Shown piece by piece: positions 25,606-38,950 of a stretch of DNA of 64,000 nt. The first letter of the stretch is position 1, and each line of letters starts with the position of its first letter. Where the stretch lies: NCBI RefSeq assembly GCF_030272615.1, contig NC_081410.1, positions 571,574,741 to 571,638,740 on the forward strand, written 5' to 3'. Origin of the DNA: Cryptomeria japonica. Taxonomy: Eukaryota > Streptophyta > Pinopsida > Cupressales > Cupressaceae. The position numbers and the translations under genes were made by a program. Below the pieces are notes generated by a model. The model saw nothing but the letters and a program-made list of their open reading frames with translations, was not told the DNA's origin and made no database searches.

Positions 25606-26613
25606 AATGTTTCACTAGAAGAATGAAAAATATATTAAGATGATTTTAAAATGTCCAATATCATTGATTAATAAAGAAAAGAGTGTAAATTAAGGAGAAT
25701 AATTACTATGAAAAATGCAATATGATATGATGATGCAATATGGGTCTCAACTACAAGGCCATGTTGGGTACCCATGTATAACTGATCATGCAACTAATCT
25801 CTTACAAAAAGAGAAAAGGACAAAACCACATGGGACAAAACTTCTATTAAAATAAGAGATAATGTAAATGGTGATACAATTAGTGATGTATGGAGGTCTC
25901 AACATCAATATCCCCCAAGAACTACATCCATCATGAGAATTAAATTGATGGTCCCCCCCAAAAAAGGAAAATGACTATGTAGCCACCCCATAACAAATAA
26001 TCTCAATCTTGAATGGTAGCCATCTAAAGACAAAACAAGATCTGATTCTTACAAACTACTTATATCCCCTTAGGAAAAAATAAAACCATGTATAGATGTA
26101 GGTATGCTTCCCATGGAGGATATTCTAGAAAAGATGAAAGCATGAAGAATGATAATGATGGCTTTGAAAAGTACTCAAGTGTCTCCTTCTCCATGAAATA
26201 TGATTATGCCACAATCAAATCAAGTACATACTCAAACAAACAATAAAGTGACAAACTAGAACTATACCAAAATCGATATAGTACAAGGTCAAAGTCGAAT
26301 ATGATGTGACAATACCAATGCCATGACTACCATCAAAGAGGAGAGATAACCCCTTAAATATGTCCTCCAGAAGAAGACTAACAAACCAAGTATGATATTC
26401 TTGAGATGAAGCCAACCTCTTAAACCACAAATCTGAAATATTGAATATGTGTCCTCTCGCCAAGTTTGAAATATAATGATGTTCCTACTAATCAAGAATA
26501 GTAGAAAAATGACTCTAGATAAGTCAATGATGGTGGATCAACTATCTCTAAAAAAAATTCAGGAACCTTAGAAACAACCTCATTCTCATCTGCAATCTCA
26601 AAATGCTCCAAAT
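25606..26613. repeat. 1-kb direct tandem repeat, unit 1
   Basis: Starts AATGTTTCACTAGAAGAATG and is repeated almost in full from 26615. Shared blocks in order include TATGGAGGTCTCA, GAACTACATCCATCATGAG, CCATGTATAGATGTAGGTAT, TCTCCTTCTCCATGAAA and GATGGTGGATCAACTA. The minus strand keeps short open frames common to both units (ARGHI, HTWFVSLLLEDIF), so a decayed coding region on the minus strand is possible. Confidence 0.8.
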
Positions 26614-26614
26614 T

Positions 26615-27643
26615 AATGTTTCAAGAGAAGAATGAAAAATGTATTTTAGATGATTTATAAATGTCCAATAGTTTTGATTAATAAAGGAAAGAGTGCAAAC
26701 TAGGGACAAAAATTACTATTAAAAATGCAATATGATATGATGATGCAATTTGGGTCGCAACTCCAAGTCTAAGTTAGGTACCCATGTACAACTAATCATG
26801 TAACTAATCTCTTAAAAATAGAAAAAATGAGAAAACCCCATGGGACAAAACTCCTCTTCAAATAAGAGATAATTTTTAAATGGTGATAGAATGAGTGATG
26901 TATGGAGGTCTCATCAACAATATCCCCCAAGAACTACATCCATCATGAGTATTAAATTGATAGTCCCCCAAAAAGGAGGAAAATGAGAGACTATGTAGGC
27001 CCCCCATAATGAATAATCTCAAGCTTGAATGGTAAGTTTATAACGACAAAACAAGTTCTAATGCTTATAAATCACTTATCTTCCCTTAGGAAGAAACAAA
27101 ACCATGTATAGATGTAGGTATGCTTCTCATGGAGGATATTCTAGAAAAGATGGAAGCATGAAGAATGATGATGATGGCTCTAAAAATTGTTCAAGTATCT
27201 CCTTCTCCATGAAACATGATGATTCTATAATCAAATCAAGTACATATCCAAACAAACAAGAAAGTGACAAACTAGAACGATACCAAAAATGATATAAAAC
27301 AAGCTCAAAGAGGATTATGATGTGACAACACTAATTCCATGAATACCATCAAAGAGGAGAGATAACCCCTTAAATATGTCCTCCAAATTTTTAGAAGAAG
27401 ACTAACAAACCAAGAATGATATACTTGAGATGAAGCCATCCTCTTGAAGCACAAATCTAAAATACTGCCTATGTGTCCTCTAGCCAAGTTTGAAAGATAA
27501 TTATTGTCCTACTAATCAAGAATAATAGAAGACTCAAATTAATCTAGATAAGTCAATGATGGTGGATCAACTACCTCTAAAGAAGAATTAGGGACCTTAG
27601 TTCAGCAACCTCATCCTCATTTGCAGTCTGAAAACTCTCCAAA
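26615..27643. repeat. 1-kb direct tandem repeat, unit 2
   Basis: Second unit, starting AATGTTTCAAGAGAAGAATG. Differences from unit 1 are scattered substitutions and small indels (for example the extra TTTTTAGA-type insertion near 27388), so the duplication is not recent. To its right a minus-strand open frame (27801-27577, about 74 residues with LFLDDHLLDFSVLLHP) continues from the repeat and has no recognized family. Confidence 0.8.
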
Positions 27644-29690
27644 GTATCACAATTATAGGGTAACCTCTCTAAAGGGTGAAGAAGCACACTAAAATCTAAA
27701 AGATGATCATCTAGGAATAGTTGAGTATTAGGATCTCCATATAACTCCAAAATTTTAGTAAAACGAGCATGAGGACACTCAAAATCAATAATATACCCCA
27801 AAATGTCATCATCTACATGTATACCAATAACTCCTAAGAGTTGGTATCTTTTTTAGTTTCAAGAAAATAGATGACTAATTGTGCTAGGTAGAGGAACTAA
27901 ATCATATAAGTGTGGCAAAAAATGGAGCCAATGAAGATGGTTGATAATGTCATCTTGCCATTTATTATAGTTCCCCTCTTTAGAATAATAGAAAAGGGAT
28001 GGAATAATAAACCCATTTATAGACTATAATGATTCTTCAAAAACTCAAAAATAAATCCATCACATGAATAATAAACTTGAAAAATAAATAATAGCCAATG
28101 AGGCTAAAATGAGGCAAAATAAACTCCATTCAGCAATGAGGATTTCAATAAATGAGATGTGACAAGTTCCCGCAACACATCAACTACAAGACTAATAATC
28201 TCTCGTGCAAAATCACAAGTCAACACATCAATAGCAACCCCACACATGAGAGAGAAGCCAACATGGGCTACGTGAGTCTTCGCTCACCCTTTATTTAGCA
28301 CTCTCAATAACAAAAACACAATAGTAGACACACAAACAAAGTGGATGACTTAAATCACACACACTAAGGCTTGACTTCTAGATTTAAAAGTGTTAAATAC
28401 TCAAAGTTGACTAACATTGCCCAAACGAAATATTCTTCATATATGAATGTTCGAACGAATATAAGTATGCTAATCTTCCCACAAGAAACACTCGGTCAAT
28501 AACCAGTACTGATTCAATGGAATGAAGCTCATGGCCAAGATAGAGATTCACCGGTAGAGGGCATACAATAATGTCGAGCAAAAATTACAGTTGGCAACAA
28601 ACACGACGATCATAGTGCCAACAAAAACAAGACACATGCCAATGAAAAATGATGAACCCTGTAAAATTTAAGTCATAGCCACCAATTATACTTCATGGTT
28701 ATTGGTGAGGGGTGAGTTTGATTGCGAGAAGTGAGGATAACAGTGCAACACCCAACAAATGATATGGACCTCTTCAACAAAAATTAAAAACGGCCACCAA
28801 ATACCAATATACTGCCCTAATATGGATGGTATCCATGAAAGATATCAGCCAGAGAAATAATGGTAAAACCAGAATAGTGAATAGAATTCACAGTCGAGAA
28901 CCAATAGAGATAGGGTGAAGGCAGCTGGCCAAACAAGGCAATTGCAGGCAGCATCAGGGAATAAACCCTAAACAGTAACAAGCAAATCACGACTTCAGAC
29001 AAAAAATCGCCATAGCCAATAATAAAAATACGATCACCAAATCGGGTATTTCACTGAGGAATGAAACATATTACCTCCAAGTAATCAAATGTATTCTCAC
29101 CAATAAACTGCAGATCTTCAACCGTAGTATGTGATGTGCCAACGACATAGGCTGAATAGGGAAAAATAGGTAGTCTGTATCAATCGCGAGGAATGAATGA
29201 AGGGCCCACAATTAGATTGACGATGATGATGCAATTTAAGTAGAAATGAAAAATGGAGCAGATTGGGGGCCGCGAAATGAAATGGGAGGAGAGATATATC
29301 GCAAATCTGCAATCTTCCCTTGACCTCAACTATTCTTGCAGTGAGAGCTCTCAAAAATGGAAAGCAACACAAGTCTCCTGTCTTATACAATGTTAGAGCC
29401 AAAATCACCTGCGCAAGAGGAAATAATATTTCATCAGAAGAAGGAGAATGTATTGGGATGGTTTAGAAATGTACAATAGTTTTATTTATAAAGAAACGAG
29501 GTAAGAGATGAGAGAATACAAGATGAGACCATGTATTTCAATAAGGTGAGAGGGGAGAGAACACAAGATGAGATCATGTCTCAATAAGATGAGAGTTAAA
29601 TGTCAATTATCTAAGTTGAATTTAAGCTTGAGTAAATAATATTTACTTCAATAATAAACAGGCAACATCACTATAACTAATATAGAAACA
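27644..29690. other. Repeat debris including a third start of the 1-kb repeat
   Basis: At 29421-29510 the text GAAATAATATTTCATCAGAAG with TTTAGAAATGTACAATAGTT repeats the opening of the 1-kb unit, so the family is dispersed and not only tandem. No host gene or domain is seen in the rest. The minus-strand frame at 29408-29118 has no supporting motif. Confidence 0.5.
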
Positions 29691-30840
29691 ATGTTCAATT
29701 ATTGGTGGAAATCCATTAGAAGACAATGGGCTACAGTCGTAACCAATCTTCAGTATACATGTCATCTCATCTAGAGCTTGAAATATTTAGCCTACTACTC
29801 ACATCACACTTATCAGTCAAGATATCGACAAGCAAAACTTCTACTAGAAGTAATATTATAGCTTAAACAATCACGAAATAAGCCCTATGAACCCTCAAGA
29901 TTACTTGGCGACTCAGCTATCTGGCATCCTCTGAGAAAAATATGACATCTCCTTACACACGTTGGCCAAATACTTAACACTAACAAATAAGTAGACCAAA
30001 TATTCATTTTCTAAAAATCAAATGTCAGGCAGCCGGTAGATCAGGATATTAGAACAGGAGCGCTGGTATAACATGACTACATAAATCAGCATGACACATA
30101 GGAACTACAAGGATTGCTCATATATAGAAGAGCATAGATTCATTTAAAACATAAAGTTTAATGGAATTTAAAAGAAAGATACCTATACGTATCCCTCTCA
30201 GTTAACTAGACTTCCAACATCGAGTCATATCCAAATTTAAGGAAAGATCATGAAACTTAGAATATCTACCACATGTATTTTAGAAGCAGCATAAAATATT
30301 AAAAATAAATAACATTTACAATTATTATTTTATCATATCAAATTATAGATATAAATGTTTCCTTATATTTTTGGGGGGGAAAGTAAATTGATAAATCATA
30401 TTTACAATAAAACTCAACTCTTACATAAGTCATTTTTTATACATTAACATAGAAAACACTTTAGATCATTGATGTGTCTCATCTAATTTTAAATAGGAAG
30501 AGACACTCAAGAATAATTATTGCTTAGCCTAATTTCAAATGGACTTCAAAAATGATAAGTAGAGAAATGAGGCCACCACTCAATCATATTGGACGCTATA
30601 AATTTAGACCATAGACTTGATCATCTTGCTCAACTAGAATTGGTAAAGGTTATGGATTAGATAGGAATACACAAGGTAATCAAGAAATAAAATGATTTTT
30701 AGTCTTTAAATGATCGAATAGTATCACCACTTTAATGTGAGTTGCTACATAAAACTGAGTTTACAATAAGCTTGGATTTGTCATGTTTTCATACAAGTAT
30801 AAGTTTAGATATTTTAGATATTAAAATCCAATAAATGAAT
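29691..30840. repeat. Dispersed repeat, copy 1 (uninterrupted)
   Basis: Opens ATGTTCAATT...CATTAGAAGACAATGGG and contains CAATCTTCAGTATACATGTC, TAGATTCATTTAAAACATAA, TGAGGCCACCACT and AATAAAATGATTTTTAG. The same order is found in copies 2 and 3. It supplies the unbroken sequence across the site where the copia element at 32945 inserted into copy 2. No protein recognized. Confidence 0.7.
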
Positions 30841-32234
30841 ACTTAGGTCTAACAATATTAGGATCTTGCATACATCAAGAATTACTACTTCAGGTTTACC
30901 CCACCCAATGAAATACAATTTTAGAAGTTTTATAGAAATGAGATTATGTTAGCTATGTATAAAAAACAATAAAACTTTTATACTTGAATTAGTTGTTAAA
31001 CCAAACTTCATAGGGCTAGATGACTCTAGGACTAATAGGATTATTTAAGTTGAGATACACATGATCAAATAGGTCGCTATGTAAAATGGTCTTAAGTCAC
31101 ATGCTATTAAAATATATTTTGTATAGTTAATCAACGTTTTCAACCAACACTAGTAAAATAGATATAATCTAATATAAACATGTGATAGTGATAGTTATGC
31201 TTGAGAAAATATGATATTGAGATAACATGTAGGCTCAAGGTATATGAGAGGATACAAATTAGTTCTAAGGCAAATATGGATCCCATGTAGGAGAACACTA
31301 GTAAAATATAGAAAGGAAGGCTTCAAGACACATAGAAAACATGAATAATGAATAAGGGACAACCAACATTGAATATAGGGCAATAATTTTATTAGCATGC
31401 ATATAGTGAATACACTAGAACCCATTTGATTGATTAAAAAATTGAATATATAAGAAGAAAGAAACACATAGGCCCATAAAATTCAAGTTTAAGACTAAAG
31501 AAAGACACAATTTAGGGCATAGCCGATAGGCTAATCATTAACTAGTGAAGGAATGGTCAATCGGGATAGTATCAAGTTTTTTTTATGTTCGAAGATTCTC
31601 AAAACTATAGGTTAGGAACTTGAATTTTAATCTACTTCAAGGTTAGTGTCATATATATGACTACATAATTAGGAAATGAATAGAATTCTCGATTGTAACA
31701 ACCTTGAGAGAAACTTTATTTTAATTTTTCATTTGCTTGTGTGTTATCTTTTTTGATATCTTCCTTTAATAATTAGAATAAATGTTGTTACCTTAAGAAA
31801 CTTCAAAACTACAAAAGTGTCTTTAAAACTACATATAGACACTTTTGATTTCTTAACTTTGTATACAAATTTCTTGTCCCTAAATTCTCTATAGAAACTC
31901 TCCCATTTCAAACAACATTTTATAACTGCATGCTTGTTTTCACTATAAGATCAATCCTTATTTACTTTTTAGTAAATTATAGACTACAACATTTAATTTC
32001 CTGATAGTAAAGTCTTACTAGAAACCTCCATACTGATTCCTCAATTCCTTAATTTCATCAGGTGAAAGTCTTGCCTTTTTTTTCCTGTTACATTAATTTC
32101 TTAATATTTGCCAAAATCTAATACTAACTATAGGCATTAGTGTGATCTTATTCCTGAGGCTCATTATTAGCCAAACAATTTAGTTTGAATAATCAAACTC
32201 GCCCACATATACACTTAATATAAACTATGCAGCG
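30841..32234. other. AT-rich spacer, no gene seen
   Basis: Only short frames; the minus-strand frame 31467-31195 has no motif. Nothing further supported. Confidence 0.6.
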
Positions 32235-32944
32235 CATGTTCATTCACTGATTCAAATCCAGTAGAAGGCATTGGGTTACAATCGTACCCAATCTTCAATA
32301 TACATGTCATCTCATTTAGAGCTTAAAATATTTAGCCTCATACTCACATCATTCTTGTCAGCCAAGAAATCCACAGTCAAAAATCGTTTAAAAGTAACCC
32401 ATTATATCTTAAACACTCCCCAAATAAGCACCATGGGCCTCCTCCAAGAAAAACATGCCATACAGAAACTTGACTCTGGCAGATTGTTCTGGAGGACCAT
32501 GATATTTATTTCCTGAAAAGCACACATCCTTCGGTTATTGCTTCTGTGAATGCCATGCCCGAAAAATCAACTCCCCTGAGCTCATACAGACATACGCAGA
32601 TGACACAATAAAGATGGGTGTCAATTGTTATGGGCGACGGACATGAAGCTATCATTCAACTAGAATTGATAAATAGTTTGTCTCTGTAAGAGACTGAGCT
32701 ATGTTGTTTTTGGACATGGTTATACAACAATATTTCAATAGACTGGAACTTTAAAGTTGGTCGGTATGAAACAGAACTATCTGGATTTGATAGTTGCTCA
32801 AATAGATTTAAAAATGGTTTGAATCCGTAATAGACTCCATAATGTAAGCCAGGCAACCCTCTGGATTGGATTACTAGAACATCCATGAAGGTATAACACG
32901 ATTACATATATCAGCATGACACATACGAACTAAAAGGCTCGGTC
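32235..32944. repeat. Dispersed repeat, copy 2, left part
   Basis: Matches copy 1 from its start (CCAATCTTCAATATACATGT, TTAGAGCTTAAAATATTTAG) to TATCAGCATGACACATACGAACTA near 32930, where the copia element begins. The remainder is at 38951. Confidence 0.75.
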
Positions 32945-33560
32945 TGTTAAGGATGTAGCCTCATTCGGATTGAAGCAAGCAATATATTATAAGTAAACTT
33001 ACTTTTATATATATATATCATTTAAATTAATTACATATATATATTGAATGAAATTTTGCTGACTGCATTACGACAGATCAATGACTGTTGTATTATCCGA
33101 TGACCATCAAAAAAATGTTCGATATTACTATCACCGAATAGTTATTGTTTAGCACGATAAATATATCGGTGCATAACTAATATGTGGTGAAGTGTCATGG
33201 TTACGTAGGGTCATGACACTACGTAGACATAACACTTCACCAACATACATAACCAATGATATCGATGCTTGCTATGGAGAATAATCAATAACCGTGGCAA
33301 TTATATGATACAGCAAGTAGTCGATAATCAATCTATTCATCAGTTATTATTTGACAAAATCAAATATACATATCAGTGATCATCTTGAAAGTCTGTCCTT
33401 ACTATATAGCATTATTCTTATTGTATTCTCAGATCAAATCTGAGATTATCTTTAAGAAAGAATATCTAAAGACCGTGATAAAATCTGAAAGTAAATATCA
33501 AATATACATTGAGATTAAAGACTATTATTTTTCTCTATCACTGATCTATATTCTTTAACA
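32945..33560 (+). repeat. 5' LTR of the 6-kb copia element
   Basis: 616 bp, TGTTAAGGAT...TTTAACA. Lacks the long TA run and a 30-odd-bp ACGTAGG palindrome insertion of the 3' LTR, and has an extra AAATCTG-type duplication near 33435. Confidence 0.92.
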
Positions 33561-33577
33561 TGGTATCAGAGCCAGGT
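33561..33577 (+). other. Primer binding site of the 6-kb copia element
   Basis: TGGTATCAGAGCCAGGT directly follows the LTR; complementary to initiator tRNA-Met. Confidence 0.92.
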
Positions 33578-33652
33578 TGGTAGAGAACTAAATAAAGATA
33601 GTGACTCTTTAATTAAAATTTAGACTTGCATTCATAATCAAAGAAAAAAATC

Positions 33653-34510
33653 ATGGTGAACAGTGTTAGAGTGGAGGATAGACTCGAAGGCGCATCCAAC
33701 TTTGTCTCATGGAAAATTCAAATAATAGCAATTCTTCAAGAACTCGAATTGGATGCATATATAGAAGAAGACACCAAGATGCCCGAACATGAACTAGAGA
33801 AAACAACTTGGAAAAGACACAACAACAAGGCTGAGAAGATAATAATTGATGTTGTTAAAGATCACATTCTTCCAACCATATCAAAACTAGCTACAGCTTA
33901 TGATATTTTCAAGACCATCCAAAATACATATGAAATAAATAATGCAAGCAGATTGCTTTCTTTAAAACAACAATTAATGCATATCAAGATGAACAAAGGA
34001 GAAACAATCACATCCTATTTCATGAGGATTTCGGAGTTGAAAGACCAATTGTCAACTATTGGAAATAAAGTAGATGATATGGAGCTATCTCTAATAGCAC
34101 TTAAGGGATTACCATCCAATTGGGAATCCTTTATTCAAGGCATTAATGCTCGACCTACACTACCAAAATTCGATCAACTCAAGAACGACTGCACTCAAGA
34201 AGAATCTCAACAAATTACAACAGGGATGGGTCCAAACCAAGAGGGAGAAATTCAAGCACTACATGCTAACACAAGCAACAAAGGGAAGAAAAAGAAGTTC
34301 AAACAGAAGAGAGGAAATAACAATCAAAATCAGAAAAATGGAGACTTCTCCAAGATTCAATGCTACAAGTGTGATAAATTTGGACACACTCACAGGTTCT
34401 GCCCAAAAAGAAAGAAAGCCCAAGCAACCATAGCTGAAGTCAAGGAATTAGAGAATCCTCTATTCTTCTTAGCCTTATCAAGAGAACTAGACTCAAACAA
34501 ACATATGTGA
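33653..34510 (+). pseudogene. Copia gag, ending at a premature stop before the protease
   Basis: 285 codons from the first ATG after the PBS. N-terminal gag domain (DRLEGASNFVSWKIQIIAIL), the UBN2-type block (SLKQQLMHIKMNKGETITSY; LIALKGLPSNWESFI) and a zinc knuckle with Cys237, Cys240, His245 and Cys250 (CYKCDKFGHTHRFC). A TGA at 34508-34510 stands where the family has Trp before IIDSGAS; the frame continues past it. Gag itself is otherwise intact and could still be made. Nucleocapsid and capsid function is inferred from the family. Confidence 0.93.
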
Positions 34511-35540
34511 ATAATCGATAGCGGAGCATCACGACACATAACCGGATTTAGAGATCAATCCGAAACCTTTGAAGGGCACTCAACTGAAGAAGTTACAATT
34601 GGAGACAATTCTACCCATCCAGTGAAAGGAATTGGGACCTGCTCAATTCAATTAAGAACTTGAGTTACATTACAATTGAAAGATGTTCTTTTTGTACCAG
34701 GTATCAAAAGAAATTTGGTCTCTATTTCAGGACTAGATGCTCAAGGATATCGCGTCACCTTCCATGAAGATAAGGTTCTACTTTGGCCTAAAAATTCTAA
34801 CATAAAGAATGTTATTCCTATAGGATCTAGAGATGGTAATTTATATAAACTATGTAATGCTCAAAAACATGCACTAAATCATGAAGTATCAAATTCTAAT
34901 GAAAGTTGGCATAAGATTAGGACATCTTCGGTTTAGTGCCCTACCTTCTATAGGAAAGATCACCATAGGATTACCTAATCTAAAATCTGATCATGTTGGA
35001 ACTTGTAAAGGATGTGCTATAGGGAAGAACTCAAAAGGGTCCTTTCCTCCAAGTGAACACAAATCAAAAGTTGTACTAGAACTTGTCCACACTGATTTGT
35101 GTGGTCCAATGTCATTACCATCACTAGGGGGTTTTGTATTATATGATATTTGTTGATGACTACTCTAGGAAAACTTGGATCTATTTCATAAAATTTAAAG
35201 AATCAAATGAAGTGTTATTGAAACTGAAAGAATTTAAAGCCTTAGTGGAAAATCAAACTGGGAAGAAAATAAAGACTCTAAGATCAGATAATGGGGGTGA
35301 ATATATCTCTGAAATTTTTAAAGAATTCTGCATTTCTCTTGGGATTAAGAGGGAGTGTACAGTACCTTATAATCCTCAATAGAATGGAGTCACATAAAGG
35401 AAAAATAGAACCATCATCGAAGGTGCTAAAGCCATTATGCATGATCAAAATCTACATATCTCATTCTGGGTTGAAGCCTCATTCAATCTTAGAGAAAATA
35501 ACACCTGAAGAAGCCTTTACAGGGAATAATCCAGATTAAA
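34511..35540 (+). pseudogene. Copia protease and integrase, broken
   Basis: Protease active site IDSGASRHITG with Asp at 34517-34519, then KDVLFVPGIKRNLVSISGL. A frameshift near 34920 breaks the GAG-pre-integrase motif (SWHK...GHLRFS). The integrase core keeps HTDLCGPM, FVDDYSRKTW and RSDNGGEY, but the block PQ-NGVT-RKNRT has TAG at 35380-35382 and TAA at 35395-35397; the second replaces the third catalytic acid, the Glu of the DDE triad. Further stops and a likely small deletion follow before 35560. Inactive. Confidence 0.9.
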
Positions 35541-35566
35541 GCCATCTAAGAATCTTTGGTTGTCAT

Positions 35567-36940
35567 GTGTATATTCATGTTCCTAAAGAAAAGAAGACCA
35601 AACTAGAACCCTCTGGGAAGAAAGGCATATTTGTTGGCTATAGTGAAACCACTAAAGGATACAGAGTCTATATTCCAAGACGAAGATCTATTGAAATCAG
35701 TAGAGATGTCAAATTTGAAGAAGACGTTGCTTATAAAATCTCTCTAAGTGTAGAAGATGATCAAATCACAGAATCAAATGAAAATCATATAATTGAGAAT
35801 CAAAGGGAGAATATCATAGAAGATCATGAACCTTCATCATCTAATCTTGAGAATGCTGAAAATCCTAACAAGAAGAAAAGGCCACTATGGGCAAGAAAGA
35901 TGATGGAAGAAAATAATGTGGAACTTGATGAAATCTTTAGAGAAAGTAAGAAAACAAGAATTCAATCATGCTATGTGGCACTCATGACCGAGCTTAGAAA
36001 ATCTAAACCATCAAATGTTGAAGAGGCCTTAACATGTCAAACTTTGAAAGATGTAATGATTGAGGAATACCAATCTATCTTTAAAAATGATGTTTGGGAT
36101 ATTGTATCCAGACCAAAAGATAAATCAGTTGTCTCTTCAAAGTGGTTATTCAAAATCAAATATGCACCAGATGGTAGTATTGAAAAACACAAAGCCAAAT
36201 TCATTGCCAGGGAGTTTTCTCAAAAGGCTGGAATTGATTAAGAAGAGAGATTTGCTCCAATTGCCCGATATATCTCTGTAAGAACCATTATTGTCATTGC
36301 AACATCTAAAGGGTGGAAGATACATCAAATGGACGTAAAGACCGCATTTTTGAATGGTGTTATTAAGGAAGAAGTATATATAGAACAACCTAAAGGCGTT
36401 GCTACACATAATAGAAACCTCTATGTGTGTAAACTAAAAAAATCTCTCTACGGCCTTAAGTAAGCTCCCAGGGCATGGTATGAAAGGATAGACAGTTATC
36501 TCTCCAAGCTAAGATATTCCAAAAATGAAGCAGATCCTAACATATAATTCAAAATATCGGATGGTGACATGTTAATACTTGTTCTCTATGTTGATGACTT
36601 GTTGATAATAGGAGAAGATCATCTTATTGCAAAATGCAAAAGATCTTGTGGCTGAATTTGATATGAAGGATCTAGGTCTTCTACACTATTTTCTAGGTCT
36701 AGAAGTATGGCAAAAAGAGAATTATATTTTCCTAAATCAAGAAAAATACACCACTGATATCTTGACCAAATTTGGTATGATGGATTGTAAACCTCTATCC
36801 ACTCCAATGGAAACAAATCTTCATAAGCTTAAAAGTGAAGCAATAGATTCAAAACCTATAGATACTACATACTATAGAACAAATTATTGGATCTCTTATG
36901 TACCTAGTAAACACACCCTGATATTTGTTATGCTACTAAT
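35567..36940 (+). pseudogene. Copia reverse transcriptase, broken
   Basis: 35567-36241 is open (KGIFVGYSETTKGYRVY, the integrase C-terminal block, then SKWLFKIKYAPDGSIEKHKA of RVT_2). A TAA at 36239-36241 interrupts GID-EERFAPIAR. RT continues with HQMDVKTAFLNG, KKSLYGLK and the catalytic YVDD at about 36587-36598. A frameshift near 36620 leads into the next open part (DLVAEFDMKDLGLLHYFLGL, KPLSTPMETN) to 36947. All blocks of a copia RT are present but in pieces. Confidence 0.92.
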
Positions 36941-37528
36941 GTGTTAAGTCATTTCATGTGCGAACCTAAGAAGATTCACCTAATGGCTGCTAAGCATATT
37001 CTGAGATACTTGCATGGTACTATTGGACTTAGCCTGAAGTATGAAAATGTTGAGATACAACTCCAAGGGTATTCTGATTCTGACTGGGTAGGCAGTTCCA
37101 TTGATCGTAAAAGTACTACGGGGTGTTGTTTCAGTCTTGGATCGACTATGATATCCTACTTTAGCAGGAAACAGTCAGCAGTTGCTCAGAGTTCCACTGA
37201 AGCCGAATATATGGTTGTCTCCATGGGAGCTCGTGAAACAGTGTGGTTAAAGAAATTGCTAGTTGGACTATTTGGGAAGCCCCCAAACCCCACAGTGATT
37301 CACTGTGATAATCAAAGCTGCATCAAACTTTCTATAAATCTAGTTTTTCATAATCGATCCAAGCATATAGAAATCCCTTACCATTACATAAGAGATATGG
37401 TAGACATAGATGTTATCAAATTGACCTACATCAGCACTAAAGAGCAAAGTGCCGACATATTCACCAAACCTCTTGCAAAGTTGAAAGTGGAGTACTTTAG
37501 AGGTAAACTTGGTATGACTAAATTGTAA
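36941..37528 (+). pseudogene. Copia RNase H and pol C-terminus
   Basis: About 195 codons without a stop: LMAAKHILRYLHGTIGLSL, the RNase H core GYSDSDWVGSSIDRKSTTGC, SSTEAEYMVVSMGARE, HCDNQSCIKLSIN, HNRSKHIEIPYHYIRDMV and DIFTKPLAKL. The catalytic acids SDSD, EAEY and CDN are all present. It ends at a TAA followed by the 3' untranslated part. The domain is intact but in a different frame context from the rest of pol. Confidence 0.93.
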
Positions 37529-38170
37529 TTGAAATTTCTAATATTGAATCTCAGTCATATGTAATTTGATATATTCATGAATATTTTGGATGCAATATTG
37601 CATTTGTGTGTTATGTCATGAAAGGTGACAATCTTTCATGTGATGGATGTGTAAGATCGCTATTGTAAGGTGACGACCTCAACAATAGCCCGATCTGTCA
37701 TCAAGATTGACTACATTAAGTTGTTGTCCCAGAATGTGTCGAAAATCTTGATACTGAATTTGTTATGTTTGAGTTATTGATTTGTTGTCGTTAAGTGTTG
37801 TCCCGAAATATGTCAGAGATTATGATAACAATCATATCATGATTAACTACATTAATTTGTTGTCTCCAAATGTGTCGGATGTCATGATATTATTGCTCCT
37901 GTGATAATGACAACAATTAATATATTGAGGAACATAATACCTGTGATAATGACAATCTTATAGTTGTTACTAGGATCAAGATTGTTATCTGATAGACTTC
38001 ATGTAGTTGTTGTCCCAGAGTGCTGGAGATCAGATAATCCTTATCTCCCTGAGATATGAAGTGTTTCACTAGTAAGTATTACTAAGTGAATGTATATGCT
38101 CATGCCAAATGAATGTATATCTAGAATCTTGTTCCTTAAACATAATTATGAAATTCAATCCTCTTTTGCT
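37529..38170 (+). repeat. Copia 3' untranslated region with degenerate repeats
   Basis: Four spaced copies of a motif like TTGTTGTCCCAGAATGTGTC followed by a variant of ATCTTGAT, near 37720, 37790, 37858 and 38005. Noncoding. Reported as an internal degenerate repeat between RNase H and the polypurine tract. Confidence 0.6.
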
Positions 38171-38179
38171 AAGAGGGAG
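38171..38179 (+). other. Polypurine tract
   Basis: AAGAGGGAG directly before the 3' LTR start TGTTAAGG. Confidence 0.9.
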
Positions 38180-38945
<766 letters not shown>

Positions 38946-38950
38946 CGATC

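Noticed and set aside
29118-29408. Minus-strand 96-residue frame
   Set aside because: No recognizable domain and located in repeat debris; not enough to call a gene.
37690-38040. Regularly spaced short repeats resembling a CRISPR array
   Set aside because: Units are degenerate, spacers are themselves similar, and the place is the 3' UTR of a plant retrotransposon.
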